A stretch of DNA of 64,000 nt, from assembly GCF_021134715.1 (NCBI RefSeq), contig NC_060026.1:8919001-8983000 (forward strand). Reading direction: 5' to 3'. This stretch comes from Daphnia pulex. Taxonomy: Eukaryota > Arthropoda > Branchiopoda > Diplostraca > Daphniidae. Of this stretch, positions 47,860 through 60,229 are shown piece by piece. The position numbers and the translations under genes are program-made. Below the pieces are notes generated by a model. That model did not search any database and had not been told where the DNA came from. It was given only the letters and a program-made list of their open reading frames with translations. Within the stretch, counting starts at the first letter, position 1. Each line of letters opens with the position of its first letter.

Positions 47860-47930
47860 GCATCGATGGTTCAGTGGTAGAAAGCTCGCATGCAACGCGT
47901 GCGGCCCGGGTTCTATTCCCGGTCGATTTT
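47860..47930 (+). pseudogene. tRNA-Gly pseudogene
   Basis: It aligns with the tRNA-Gly(GCC) copies, but the anticodon arm is CTCGCATGCAACGCGTG, breaking the stem and replacing the anticodon. The T loop TTCTATT loses the invariant box-B G, and the 3' acceptor strand reads TCGATTT and cannot pair fully. Unlikely to make a working tRNA. Confidence 0.8.
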
Positions 47931-48019
47931 TATCACCATTGCCCACGACACATTGGTAGAATCTACTCTATTGAGTTTAGTTTGCTGATATTCTTGCGCA
48001 GTACGCGTAAGGACGGTAC

Positions 48020-48325
48020 TTAGTGGTTAGTGGTGGTTGAAGCAATCTCTTTAAGCGGACTCTTTTTTTTGCGAGATTGGTTTAGATTACTTAATCTTCC
48101 TTTGATCATACCATTTGGCGAATAAACCATTTGTAGGACAGAGAGGTACAAGTTATATCCATCGCCAGACTCTGTGTCTGTATCGTGGAAACCCAAGATA
48201 GTTATCGGTTCAAACTCTTCGTGTTCCAACTGCTGAGGTAATCGAAATTCAGACGCAAATGTTCCCCCTTTTGTAAACTCACATGGTTCTATGCTCTCCC
48301 ATTCCAAAAACTGTAGTTCCGTGTA
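48020..48325 (-). other. Recurring minus-strand exon-like frame (unit 2)
   Basis: Same frame as at 46981, here open through the upstream part (FLEWESIEPCEF) and the GFHDTDTESGDGYNLYL core, with a preceding AG at about 48326. It carries replacements relative to the other units (for example Arg-Leu-Pro preserved, Cys changed to Phe before it). Unrecognised protein. Confidence 0.3.
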
Positions 48326-48502
48326 GATCTAAAGTCACATTTTGTGAAAAAGAAAAAAAAGCAGGTGACTACAATTCAAATTTAATTAGGATACATGTGT
48401 GTTGAGATAACCAGATATAGAAAAAATGGTGATAAATGTTATTTGAATGTTGTATCCGTTTTATTAGCGCAAACAAACCTTGACAAGAGATATTTTTTGA
48501 TT

Positions 48503-48573
48503 GATTTCGACGTGAATTGAACCCGCTACCTCCTGATCTGGAGTCAGGCGCGCTACCGTTGAGCCACGAAATC
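48503..48573 (-). tRNA. tRNA-Trp(CCA)
   Basis: Second copy, about 996 bp from the first. Perfect acceptor stem GATTTCG/CGAAATC, D arm TGGCTCAACGGTAGCGC, the same anticodon loop with CCA, and T arm GGGTTCAATTC. Cloverleaf intact. Confidence 0.9.
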
Positions 48574-48854
48574 TTGATTTCGATGTAATTACTATCATTA
48601 TATTTGGGGAACTACGGTGTCTTTTATTAAGGAGTAGATTCCGATGGTAAGATTGATTATCACACGAACACATTTAGTCTTTTGAAAGAATCAGTCAGAT
48701 TAGTCAGGTTATTTTTTTATATTTCTGTGGATCGTTTGATCGCCACAAACCTTGATTTCCGTAATGAAAGCTAACAAGCTTAGGCATGATAGTCGGCTAC
48801 AATAGATGGGTTTTCTTCGTTCAATTTGTATGAAGAAGTATACATGAAGTGCAA

Positions 48855-48925
48855 GCATCGATGGTTCAGTGGTAGAATGCTCGCCTGCCACGCGGGCGGC
48901 CCGGGTTCGATTCCCAGTCGATGCA
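48855..48925 (+). tRNA. tRNA-Gly(GCC)
   Basis: Perfect acceptor stem GCATCGA/TCGATGC, D arm TTCAGTGGTAGAA and anticodon GCC. The T stem reads CCGGG...CCCAG with one mismatch. Probably functional, in the truncated third unit just before the duplication junction. Confidence 0.88.
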
Positions 48926-49510
48926 TTTTAATCACCATTGCCCACGACACATTGGTAGAATCTTCTCTAATGAGTTTAGTTTGCTGATATTCTTGCGCAG
49001 TACGCGTAAGAATATCAGTGGGTGAAGCCACCCACTTACCCCCACCCAAGGCCAATTCCTTTGTTAAGATTTGTGTTAAAAACAATATTATTTGTGAGTT
49101 TCTTCTAAGTTTTAACACCATAGTTCAGTCGTTAACTGGATTTGAACCCAATATTCACATATGATCAGCAGCTTCCAACGCTGACAACTGAGCTTTGAGA
49201 TATTAATTTAAGAACATATTATGACGATGGAAATAACGTGGGACATTTGTTAAAAGGGGCTTAGAATTTTTCATGAACCTCATGTTAGTTTAACACGCGC
49301 TAACAGATTTCACAAGAACAGTCAGTAGGGATTCGACAGAACTGCGGCTATATTATAAACTGCGGCTATTATCAGCTATAATGAATTTTTAAATTCAGCT
49401 GGCATGTTTTTGAAATCCCTAAAATTACACCCAGTATCCCTGTAAAACATTGATTCACTTGCCGTTTTTTATTACGGATAAGTGTAATGATAGCTGATTG
49501 CAATCAGTAC

Positions 49511-51720
49511 CCCGTGTTTCACCCACTGATTGTGCAAACTCGGTAGTGAGTGCCGAGGAGGGGGAGCAAAATTGGGGATTAAAGACGCGCGTCAAATAAA
49601 AAAAGAGTTAGAGATGGTGTCATAGTTACCAACCTTGAGACTCAATTTTTTATGGCTAGCTTTCAGGGGATTACCTTTAATGACGAGGGCGTTAATTTCC
49701 TTCGCACTGGTGTTTAGCCAGGGGAAGGTTTAAAACTGCAAAAGGTTCTATCTTCTTGTATAAAAGTCGGAACAATATTTCCCACTTTTAGCATAAGACT
49801 TATATGTCCTATTGCGTAGACAATATTGTCCGTGAATTGCAGAAAACTGTTTCTCCTTTTCACTGAGACAATATTGTCCACTGTTGAAAATGGGCATATT
49901 TCAGAGGGACATTTTCTGCATACAATGTACAGAAAATTAACTATACAAACAAGTGTATAGCTTTTACAATACAAGATTTTTTTAGACAGAACTTAAGTTT
50001 TACGTGTAATGCTGGTTTACATACATTGTGTGTTTTGATGCAAGTCCTGCATCATATACATATCTAGTAGGGCACAAGAATAGAAGTAATAACGAAAACC
50101 ATTACGAAACATTATCATTAACTATGATATTAAGATGATTACTGATGTCAGACAGTGTTAAATTTTTTGTTGGTGAGACTGACACCAACACAAGCAAAAT
50201 CTATGCACAAGTTGAAAAATGTTACAACTTACAAACAAACTGCCATGTATCGACAGGGGGGATTTTTACAATATCAACGGTAGTCAGGAACTAAAATTTA
50301 ACAAATTTGGAACATTTTAACTCTTCCATTTAAGCTAAAATAATCATTTCATTTGTATTGTTACTTTATTCTTTATTGTACCTGAGAAACACCATGAGCA
50401 TGAGAACTCCCAGAGTTCAGGTAACGAATCGACGATCACATTTTTGTTATTTTCTGTTTTCGTGCATCCCATGTTCGTTAATAAGCTCCATTTTCTTTGT
50501 AATCTTAAACCACAAACCTTTTAATCATATTGTGCTTAAAATTAAAGATGGATTAAAAACGCTTGGGCAAAAATTAAAGAAAATGAAAGCAGACAACATC
50601 GTTCTTATTAATCGTTAGAAGAAATATCGATAGAAAATTATTAAAAAATCAATCCAACCAAAATTCAAACTGCTAAAAAGGATAACAGCAGTTTTCTTAC
50701 CCGCGCTTGATATCTGCCGAATGCATCGGTATTATTTTCATATCTAATACTCTCATATCGAGTTACACTAGGCCTACCCTACCACAGTGGATAAACAGTA
50801 AAAATTTTAACCCGCAGACAATTCCTAAGACAACGATTACGATTACAATTAAGACCCTCCAGGACCCTCTTGGATGGCACGAGCTAATAATAATTATTAT
50901 TGATTGAAGTGACAAAATTTGCATCGTTTTCCCGGTGTCGTAATAATTTTAACTCTGTGGACAGTGAATTTTAAATAGAAAGTTTATTGTGGTCGGTTTT
51001 GCTTGCTGCGATATAAAGACGACATCCAACAGCCAGGCTACATCTAAAAATATTGACAGAAACAACAAATGTTAGGAAAAGTTGAAATTGAGACAGAGAG
51101 GGTAATCCAAATTTTTAAAGATTTTTAATTGATGAATAAATTGAATGAAGGTTTCCATGTAATTTACTGGTTTCTTGGTATAAATAGCCTCCAGTTTTTG
51201 GCAGTATGTATCAGAAATTAGTATTAAAAGACGAATCTCTTACTTACTTTCGTACATAACGTAAAATGATTATTTCTGCAGTAAAAGCTATTGCATTATT
51301 GCACAATTAAATATAAAACCAGACTATTTTTCATTTTGATAAGCACCGAAATGAAATAACTTGCAGAAGTGAACCCACGCTAAGATAAATTCATATAAAC
51401 ATCAGCATATCTAACTTGAATTTTTCAGGTTTTTCAGGTTCAGATAGCAGCCAATATTCGCGAATAAAATCTTAAAGGACAAAATTTTTTCAACCGTTTG
51501 CTGAGCAAGAATTGTATGTGTTAAATTCGCTGCAAGCACCATCAGTTAAGGTAGGCACTGTTCCGTATACATACGCATAGTTACCAATCAATTAGTCGGT
51601 AGTTATAAACCATAATAAAGAAAGGTGTAACTCGTTTTCATAGGTTAAAATAAATCTATTTCCGATTTTGTTAATGATGGTAAACGCCATCGAAGAAGAA
51701 AAATTTTTCTTTAAGGGACA
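49511..51720. other. Duplicated non-coding stretch (copy B)
   Basis: Counterpart of 33823-36030 with the same pair of GACAATATTGTC palindromes (about 49819 and 49867). The plus frame at 50358-50618 has lost the upstream Met region of its copy-A counterpart through a stop. No gene is recognised. Confidence 0.4.
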
Positions 51721-51729
51721 AAATTAAGG

Positions 51730-52895
51730 ATGTAAAAAGGAGTTTACTAAAGGAAGTTTTGCGTATGTGTATGCTGGATATTTTAACAAAAAAAGAATTA
51801 GTTTCGACCAGGGCATTGGCGGCAGAGCAAAAAAATAATCAGAAAAGAAGCTCTAATAAGAAGACTTCTGAAAGCTGATTGTTTTGACGACTGGAAAACT
51901 ATGGTAACGAAATTTAAAAATCCAATAATAAAGATAAATATTTCGACCGGAAAATTATCCCACAAATTTTTGCTCACGAGGACAAAGATGAATGGAGGTA
52001 AGAAAATAACCGTATATAATATGTAATAGTATAATCCATAATTCGTCTGGGGGAGGAGGGGCATACGGATAGATCTTGTAATAAACGTCCAACGTTGAGA
52101 GCGTTATTCCAATTGGAAAATAAATTTGATTATGCCGAACGTCTATAAGATCCACTGGTTCAAAAAGTATTAAATTTTTTTCTAAAGGTATTTTGCCTTG
52201 GAGCCATACATTTCCACTTTGTACGATTACTGCCGCTGTGATGGACAGTACAAGGGACCAACGTTGCTCAGCAAATCTCAAGTCATTGATCAAATGATCA
52301 GCGGAATCAAGTATCTGCATAACTTAGAGTATCCACACGGGGATCTTAATCCGCTCAACATTATCATTTCTCGAGACGGGCGAATAAAACTATCCGATTT
52401 CGGATTGTCGAAACTTAGTTATACCAAATCAAACCAACCCGATAATCTCTCGATTGAAATTCTGGAGATCTGTCGAAGGAAATACTGGTTGAAATAGACT
52501 TCAGTGAAAGATAGTAAGCGCAACCATGAAATTGTGAACAGCGAAAATCTAAATTTTTCCTACAAAAGAGGCTGGCTTTTTCGCTCTGGGATGCTTGATT
52601 GTTTATTTCCTTTTAACGGGTGTGCATCCGTTTGGTGATGATATTCAAGCCATCGAATATAATATGAAGAACAACAATCCAATCAACTTGGAAAGAAAAT
52701 GACCAGAACGTTTAATATTCTTTATGTATGTTACATACTACTGTATTACTTAAAATAATTCATATCTATCTATTAACCAGAATTGAACGAGGATCATACC
52801 AAGCCGTTTCAATCTGCACTCGACAATATGATACGACAACCGGAAAATTTATCGAAATGGTGGCGCGAAGCTATCAAACAATTTGAAGAGACGCT
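51730..52895 (+). pseudogene. IRE1-like protein kinase pseudogene 1 (copy B)
   Basis: Same exon order as copy A, with the catalytic-loop exon intact at about 52188-52497 (HGDLNPLN, DFG). The first exon is more damaged: the A run after GGCAGAGC is one base shorter than in A, and the A run after CGAAATTT is also one shorter, so the frame open in A is broken twice. The ~80-bp B-only block (about 52036-52120) lies in the intron. These are lesions gained after duplication. Confidence 0.6.
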
Positions 52896-53282
52896 ACTAC
52901 GTATAGTCATTCATTTATTTTTCTTATCCATCAATCAATTGATTTGTTTTTGATTGGACTGTTCGGAATGTAAACACTTTGCAAACACTTTGCCGGAAGT
53001 GTCTACCGGTAACATACCAAAATATGAGGAAATAAACGACACCTGAGAATAAGGTGTAAACCCAATGGACTTTTCTTTCACACTGATTTATTTCTAGCAC
53101 AAAAGTGGGTGGCTTACACACTTGGGGTAAGGGTACAATGGTGACAACGGGGCCACCTAACGGGGGCCCCGAAGGAAATAATCGTTCAGATGACGCGGCA
53201 AGCGACTCCGACGGCCAGATCTTGAAATAGGGTGTTGGGGTGTCAATACATTCCCAACATGGACAGTGAAAGTATACAATGA

Positions 53283-54837
53283 TAAAAAAAATAGCGAAGG
53301 GACGTTCGGTAAAGTATATAAAGGAAAATACCAGGGGGGTCAGGTTGCTGTCAAAGAAATTGAAATTAAAAAAGACAAAACAAGAAAAAGTTTAACCGAA
53401 AGAGAAATTGAGGAAAATAAAAAATTGGATCACGAAAATGTGTTGAAGTTGTTTCGGTTTACTTCTGAAGATAAGTATATGTATGACAAATTAATCATGA
53501 TAATTTATTTTTTATGTAATAAAAATAATTACCATTAAATCTTATTGGATACAGATAAATGGTCCCGGAATTGTGCGCTGGGACCCTAACAGACTTTTGC
53601 GATGATGCCGCTAGTAGCGGCATACCCTACTAGCACACATTGTCCATAGGACGTCCATTGGATATCCGACGGTCCATTTTCCGTTTGTCCGTTTAGCGTT
53701 AGCTACGGATATCCTATGGATGGTATATTTTGATCCAGATAACGGTTGGTCGCGGATGGTCATACTGGGATGTCCTATGAATGTCCATCTGGTACCAATC
53801 TCGGATGTGAAGTCAGCCGTACATTCGTGATGAGTATTGGACATCGTATGGATATCAGAATAAGGATCTGAAACGAACGATTAATTTCACATCCCAGATT
53901 GGTACCGATGGACATCCATAGGACATCCCAGTATGGACCGTGTTTTCTTGATCCAAACATTCCATCCATAGGATATCCGTAGCTGACGCTAAACAGACGG
54001 ACGGTTTTCGTTCACAGGATATCCATAGAACGTCCTGTGGACATTGTGTGCTAGTAGGGAAGCTTGAATATCCCCTTTGTTTTATATTGATAAGAACAAG
54101 TATAGCATGGATGCATAGCACTGGCATGTCATCAAAAAGTCCCGGGTTCGATCCCCGATGAAGTTAAATCTTTTAATTTTTCCCAAATTTTTAACTGATA
54201 CCAAAGACGTCCGTTTTTTGGACGTCCATGGATATCCCAAGTTGGACGTCCACAGGAGAGGACATTAGTATATCCTTTAAACATCCATAGGACGTCCAAC
54301 TGGGACATCCAACTGGATCGGCTCTGACATCCATAGGATATCCTATGGATATCTCTGTGCTAGTAGGGTAGGTCCCTTGTATCTATCTAGCGGCCCGCTT
54401 GAATGCTTGATGACATAGTTTTATATCAAATCGTCAATGGATTGCATTAAATTCACTCCCGAAATTTGGTCCATCGCGATGTAAAACCGGATAATATCCT
54501 CATTTCCAAAACTACGCCGGTCCAAATGAAGTTGTCCGATCTAGGTTTGGCTAAGAAGAAAACCAAAGAAGGCTGTTTTTCGCAGAATGCTATCAGGGGA
54601 ACTCCTTTATGGATGGCACCTGAAAAGTTGGAAGATTTTGACTCAATGTCTGTGACTCTTGATGAAGAAACAGTCCAAACGGACACGTTTTCAACAGGTT
54701 GTGTATTCTTCTACTTTCTAACTCGTCGATGGCACCCATTCAATAAGAAGAAGGAAATTGTGAATGAGAAACATGCCGAGCTTGTAAAAAATAACATGAT
54801 TACCAACAATCCGGTGAAGCTTGTAAGCAAAAAAGGT
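53283..54837 (+). pseudogene. IRE1-like protein kinase pseudogene 2, split by an element (copy B)
   Basis: N-lobe SEGTFGKVYKG with VAVKEIEIKK (53290-53480), hinge region at about 53560-53620, then a 744-bp insertion, then HRDVKPDNILIS, SDLGLAK and GTPLWMAPEKL (54466-54640) and the C-lobe. It shares with copy A the TAA before the HRD block. The first glycine of the GxGxFG loop is Ser here and Gly in A. Confidence 0.65.
53625..54368. mobile_element. 744-bp foldback/MITE insertion with TA target duplication (copy B only)
   Basis: Ends CCCTACTAGCACA and TGTGCTAGTAGGG, flanked by TA (53623-53624 and 54369-54370); copy A has the empty site near 37840. The left 435 bp (to 54059) is itself a palindrome: TGTGCTAGTAGGG also occurs at 54047-54059 and arms of about 200 bp pair. 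The right 310 bp carries a T-arm-like GGGTTCGATCCCC (about 54144) and many GGATATCC and GGACGTCC words. It looks like a composite of a complete foldback plus part of a related element. No transposase inside. Confidence 0.85.
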
Positions 54838-54906
54838 AAATGTTGTTTTTATTGGCGATCAGCATCTTGGCATCTTTAATTGCCATTATTTTTGCCGCAG
54901 GTGATT

Positions 54907-55287
54907 TGTATGTATGTATGTAAAGTTTATTTATATAGCACACTTATCATGCAAGCATGTTACAAATGACGCTGAAGTACAGTCATCGGTTATTGGAACA
55001 AAAAATCTCATTGGGAAAATGCGATACGGAGGAGGTGGGTCTTTAGTTTCGATTTGAAAGAGCAGAGGGTTGTCGAGCTAGTGATGGTGGGTGGGAGAGA
55101 ATTGAGAAGTGTAGGACCAAGAAAAGAGAAGGATCTTTGGCCGTATGATACAAGACGGGCGTGGGGGACCAGGAGGGAGGTAGTGCTAGAGGAGCTTAAG
55201 GATCGTGCTGGGGTGTATGCGGAAAGAAGAGAAGAGAGATAGACCGGTGCGAGTGGGGGACGTTGTTATGCACTAACATTTTGACTA
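54907..55287. repeat. Unclassified interspersed repeat (copy B)
   Basis: Counterpart of 38380-38760, essentially unchanged. Confidence 0.35.
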
Positions 55288-55756
55288 CTCTGAATACAAG
55301 ATCTACTATATAACCTCCTGGTAATTTCCTTGAAATGTGTTAGAACACGAAGAAAGTGTCAAGATTCGCAAGGAAACGTGCTGTTGGATTGTCAAAATTG
55401 TTGGAAACTACAAAAGAAGCCAGTTTTCAAACTGTTGTTGAGCAGCCGATACGTTTTCCAGTTACAAGGTAATATGCACTAATTTGGACAAATACAGGTC
55501 GGGACTTTCAAATTACATTGTAAACTTTTTTAATTACGTGCACAGAAATAAAGAGGTAGAAAACACCACTATCACAGATGATGCAGTCCAACTACTGCAG
55601 ATTAATGTTGGGAACTAGGATAACATAATCAAGTCTCATAGTTCTGGTAATATTCTTGAAATTACTGAGCCTTCAGAAACTACCGATAGTGGTGTGAATA
55701 GTGCCAATCACGTTCAGCATATTTCTAGCAAAAAAAAATTTTGAAAAAAACTTGCC

Positions 55757-57417
55757 TTATTATCTGTAATGAAAAGACTTTCTCTAAGCGCCCTTGGAGC
55801 AATTGCTAAGTAAATAGTAGCACTGGGTCACAAGATACCGATAGACCTAAGGACTTTACTCCAAACAACCAATGCTCCAATAAATAGCAAGTAATTCTAT
55901 CATTTCTCTTTGAAAAAAGGTTCTTGGCAAAGTTGAAGAAAGGCTTGGTTGACCGACTTACTATCAAAATCCATATTAAGATTGATGGTACTAGTGACTT
56001 CAAAATGAATTCCGTCGACCTATGACCAATACTATGTCGCGTAACCAATTCACTTGATTTTTTGCCTTTTATGGTAAGCCTTTTTGCTGGTAAAGGAAAA
56101 CCTTCAAATTTGGAAAAATTTCTCCGACCATTTCTTACTGAACTGATCCAACTGCAAAGTGAAGGTTCAGAATTTGAAGGCAAAGTTTATGCAGTCGAAA
56201 TAACTTCTTTCGTCTGTGACGCTCCTGCTAGACAATTTCTAAAGGCTATTACTGGGCATGGGGGCTATAGTGGATGCGATCGTTGCAGCCAAAACCAGTG
56301 TATTTGATCTAGTCTATCACTGCCTTACTTTCCCAGAGTTAGACGATGTTTTTCTTCGAACAGACGCCACTTTCCGCAATCAGGTAAACAAGAACCACCA
56401 CAAAGGAAGGAGTCCACTGCTGATCAACCTGATATCGAGTTTCCCTTTGGACTACATGCATCTTGTTTTTATTGGGGTTTTTAAACGGTTGCTGACGATT
56501 TGAACAGGATGCTGGAGCTAGAAGCATTTTAAACATCGACTTAGCACATGGAAGAATTTTCAACTGGAGCAAAGATATCTAGGATTCGTCTGTCGTATCC
56601 AGAAGAATTTCATAGAATTACTACTACACTGAAATATCCCAATCAGCTAAAAGCCAACGAACTGCGTAAAATTTTTCTTCATATTGGACCAGTAATCTTC
56701 AAGGGAATTTTATAAACAGAAAAGTAAACCCATTTTTTGTATTAACAGTTGGAAATTCGTATTCTCTGCTCTAGTATACGTTGTCTAAAACCTACTCTTA
56801 ATTGGCTCAAGATTTTTTGCAATATTTTGCTTTTCAATTTGGAGAAATTTATAGCAAGAACCACCTCATTCACAATGTTCATTCACTCATTCATTTAGTT
56901 GATGACTTGAGATCGATGGCTCACTTAATTCATTTTTGCTCTGCTTTTCCATATGAAACTTTCTGGGGTCACGTGAAGATGCTCGTGAGATCCCCGAACA
57001 AAGTGCTCACACAAATCGTAAAGAGAATATCTGAACTTGAAAAAGTATCTAAGATGGAAACAACGATCAAAAATGTATTCTTAACCATAAGAGTCCAGTA
57101 GCTTCACTGAAAACACTCAAGCATCATGTAAAACCTGATACAAAGAAAGACTCTTTTTTCCTTTGCGACACTGGAATGGTTGTCAAAATTATGAGTTTCT
57201 TCAACACTAGAGTATCATTTAAACAATTCAGGTTACAAGGCCATTATTTTTCTGAACCCGTTAAGTCCAAAAACCTAGACATCAGCACATCGAGTGGCAT
57301 GAAAGCGCAACAGAAATGTGTTCATATCGATGATTTGCTATGGGTGTCTAAATGCTGGGTGATACCCACTATCCGAGACTGCTGTATCGTTCCTTTGCTG
57401 CACCACATATGAGGACA
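55757..57417 (+). pseudogene. CMC/EnSpm-like transposase pseudogene (copy B)
   Basis: Same blocks and the same stops as copy A: DAPARQFLKAITGHGGYSGC (in 56062-56307), FPLDYMHLVFIGVFKRLL (to 56503), HNVHSLIHLVDDLRS (about 56860), and the C-terminal block at 57176-57412. The predicted fragments are identical to copy A, so it was inactive before duplication. Confidence 0.7.
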
Positions 57418-59515
57418 AAATATGTAACAGATTTTTTTGCAATTGCTCCAAGATTTGGATATTAATGTATCCTTCTTAAAGTTTGAATTTTCTAGATGGG
57501 ACGATGCGCCGTTTGTAAACCAATATAGATTTTCTTTCGTAACCCAATATTGACAAAACATCGGAAGGTAATCATCACCCCAAGAAAGATGTTTACACTG
57601 TTTCAATACATGTGTTTTCTGCTTAATAACCGTTGTAAAACAATACACTCAGATTGCATCGGAAAATTCGCTCATTGCCATAGCCAAAAAATTGGGTTCC
57701 GTCTTTTGCAATGATAACAACTAATAAATAATAAATAATAACACTTGTATTTCCCCATATGGATTTCAGAGTTTGGCGTAATGTTGTACTCAGCTCGTCA
57801 TTTCATAGATCAATGTCGTACAAAAATGCAGTATTTGCAGAAGGTTGGTTTACCGATGTAACTTAAATTTTGCAGTGTAATTTTCAAGCTGGGTCCTATG
57901 CTAAACCAATGTAGGAATTCAACTACTGCGAATAATCCTCACTTTAATATGTAATGTTGGCAAAATTGTGGCTACGATTAGAATTTTTGTATTGGACTGG
58001 CAAGTTTGACCAAATGCGGTACCAAACTCTTCATCATTATGTCTGCTTTGGTCTAAGCTGAGAAAATCGGTGTCAGCGGAATGTTGGTTAACCTATCAGA
58101 AACTTGTCCCTTTAGTGGTGAATATTTGAACTTGTCCCTATTCTAAACTAATCTTGAAATCCTTTCATTACAAATTATTTGTTGGATACATTGGTTATCT
58201 GCGATGTACAAAACATGAAAATCTCAAAGGTGCATACAGACATTGGGTTGGTAGCGGGGTACTTACATTGGTTGAACCTGACTTTTCAAACGTGGCCCAA
58301 TTTGCATATTGGCCTGGCTGTTTAAAACGTAATCCCAATATTTTTCAAGCCGTGACCCCATTTGCATTCATTTAAATAGATTAACCAACGCTAACCTTAC
58401 TGAAATGAACATAGGCTTGACATATTGGGCAATATTGCGAGCAATATTGTTTCTTGCCCGTGAATCAGGCACGTCAGTTGATGTTGATTTCCACCATGGC
58501 CCACCAAGTTATCCGATTTTGCAACAATATTGTGTTTTTGATCCAAACAAGTGAAATGGCTAATTATGCCCCTTCCCAGAACCTAATTTTGTAAAAAACA
58601 GAACCAAAACGAAACTGCCAAATACTAATTATGCCGAGCCTTCATCATCATCATCGGAGCGTCCGGCAACAAAGAAGTCTAACAAGTAGTGCAAGTTACA
58701 CCTGTAGCTCCACGTATTCCCCAAGGTACATTCATTATGGAATTTTGTTATATTTTTCTCTCAATACAGTGTTCATGTTGCCTTGTGTATTTCAGGAAAT
58801 AAAGTTAACTCGGAACCGAAAAGTGAAAGAGAGTAACCATAAGGAAAAGGGTGATGGCTCTACAACACAAGCAGGTGATTCTATACGGGTTTTGAAGGTG
58901 ATATGGTGAAATAGCATACTATTTTTTCTTCATTGCAGAAGCTCTAAAAAACCTAACAACGGCAACATCAAATAAGACTGTAACCAAAGCTCAGAAGTCA
59001 AAAGGTACGATATGTAATAATTTGAATTATGAAACTGTAAGTCCAGATTATAACTTTTTATATTTGTGGTATAGTAACTCCTGCTGAAAAGCCAGAGTCT
59101 GATTCGTCTGTTCTGTAACAAGCTCACCCTTCTGTCCCTTTAGAAAGAGTTCTGAAAATCTAGATCACAATAGCTCTGAAGAATCTACGTCAGAGGACGA
59201 GGTGAAAGAAAGGAATTCAAATGGCTGAAATACGCCTTCAGAACGGGAACTCATCCAGAAAAAGAAGAAGGGGGAGGGGGTGTTTCACGAACAAGATGAA
59301 GAGACCAGAAGATGAAACGGTAACTCAACCGATAGAAGGGGGTGTGGCTCACGTCCAAATTAGAGAAACCAGAGAAATTTTGGTGTAAAACGACCAGGTA
59401 ATACAGGATGTTATTTCTGTAAGCGATGAAGACATATTGGGTAAGGAAAATGTCTTTATTGGTACACCTAAGTGACAACTACTAAAGATTTCTTTTGTTT
59501 ACTTGTTTGTTGTTG

Positions 59516-60229
59516 TAGTAATCCAGCAGGCAGAAAAAGCAATGTTGGTACAGGTTGACGTTGCAAAAATGCTTATTGAGATCAAAATGGGAATACAGCA
59601 GCTGACTGACTTGTTCATGACGAGGAGACTTGAAATCGCTACCAACCTGCCTACACCAATTAATGGCCCGCCATGCTCAACTGACTGTGCCGATGAGTTG
59701 CCTGTGACAACTCAGACGTTTTTCGAGGAACTTGAAGTTAAGATGAGGAATGATGCAACGCTAAAGACACAAATCAGAAACGTCCTGACCCTGGTGAGGA
59801 CCAACAAGAGCCTAAAGGCTATTGTCAGAAATGTATTAAAGAGCCTTATGTCTAAAGAGCTCAGAATGACGTACTTCGCCCGTAAAAAAACTAAAGTTAA
59901 ACACGTCTTTACTGATATGTAGATGATTTGTTCCTTTGTCATGGGTAAACTTTTAAAGCAATTCCTTTTTTTCTACCTGTTTTAATCTTTTTTGTTTACT
60001 CTTTAATTTAGACATAATTTGGCGTTGGGCCAGCAACACCAGCCAAGAGTTGACAAACGACACCATTCTAAAGGAAATGGGATTAGACACTTTCGCTAAT
60101 GCAGCGGATGAGGACGGTGGGGTCGCTGATAGGAAGAAACTCACTGCCATTAAGAAAACTGCCGTAGACAAGTTTTTAAAGCAAAAAGTACGACGTGGAA
60201 CGGCAGACGAAGCCGTCAACAACGATTAA
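59516..60229 (+). CDS. DUF4806-like ORF (copy B)
   Basis: Two open blocks (to 59922, and about 60014-60229) with the same protein sequence as copy A. The call has the same weak basis: helical spacing and association with the EnSpm-like transposase remnant. Upstream exon-like pieces start near 58631. Confidence 0.35.

Larger units (their letters stand above)
46693..49012. repeat. About 1-kb tandem unit carrying tRNA-Gly and tRNA-Trp genes
   Basis: The unit starts near AATCAGTCAGATTAGTCAGG, with starts at about 46693, 47694 and 48689 (period about 995-1000 bp); the third unit is cut after about 325 bp at the duplication junction. Each full unit has tRNA-Gly(GCC) on +, a conserved minus-strand frame, and tRNA-Trp(CCA) on -. 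Another unit begins at about 63219 in copy B. Units differ by about 5-10 percent by eye, more than the rest of the segmental copies. Confidence 0.85.
32463..49017. repeat. Tandem segmental duplication, copy A (16.5 kb)
   Basis: The sequence from GTGGGTGAAGCCACCCACTT at 32463 recurs in the same orientation at 49018 and stays collinear to the end of the window. Identity is very high by eye (most lines differ by 0-2 bases) except in the last kilobase. Indels that shift the register are an 866-bp element present only in A (32955-33820), an ~80-bp block present only in B (about 52036-52120) and a 744-bp element present only in B. Pseudogene lesions are shared, so decay mostly preceded duplication. 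Confidence 0.92.

Noticed and set aside
46693..49012. CRISPR array or satellite
   Set aside because: This is a eukaryotic genome, and the units are 1 kb long with tRNA genes rather than short repeats and spacers.
54110..54165. A tRNA gene around the GGTTCGATCC sequence
   Set aside because: Only the T arm is present; no acceptor, D or anticodon stem pairs around it.
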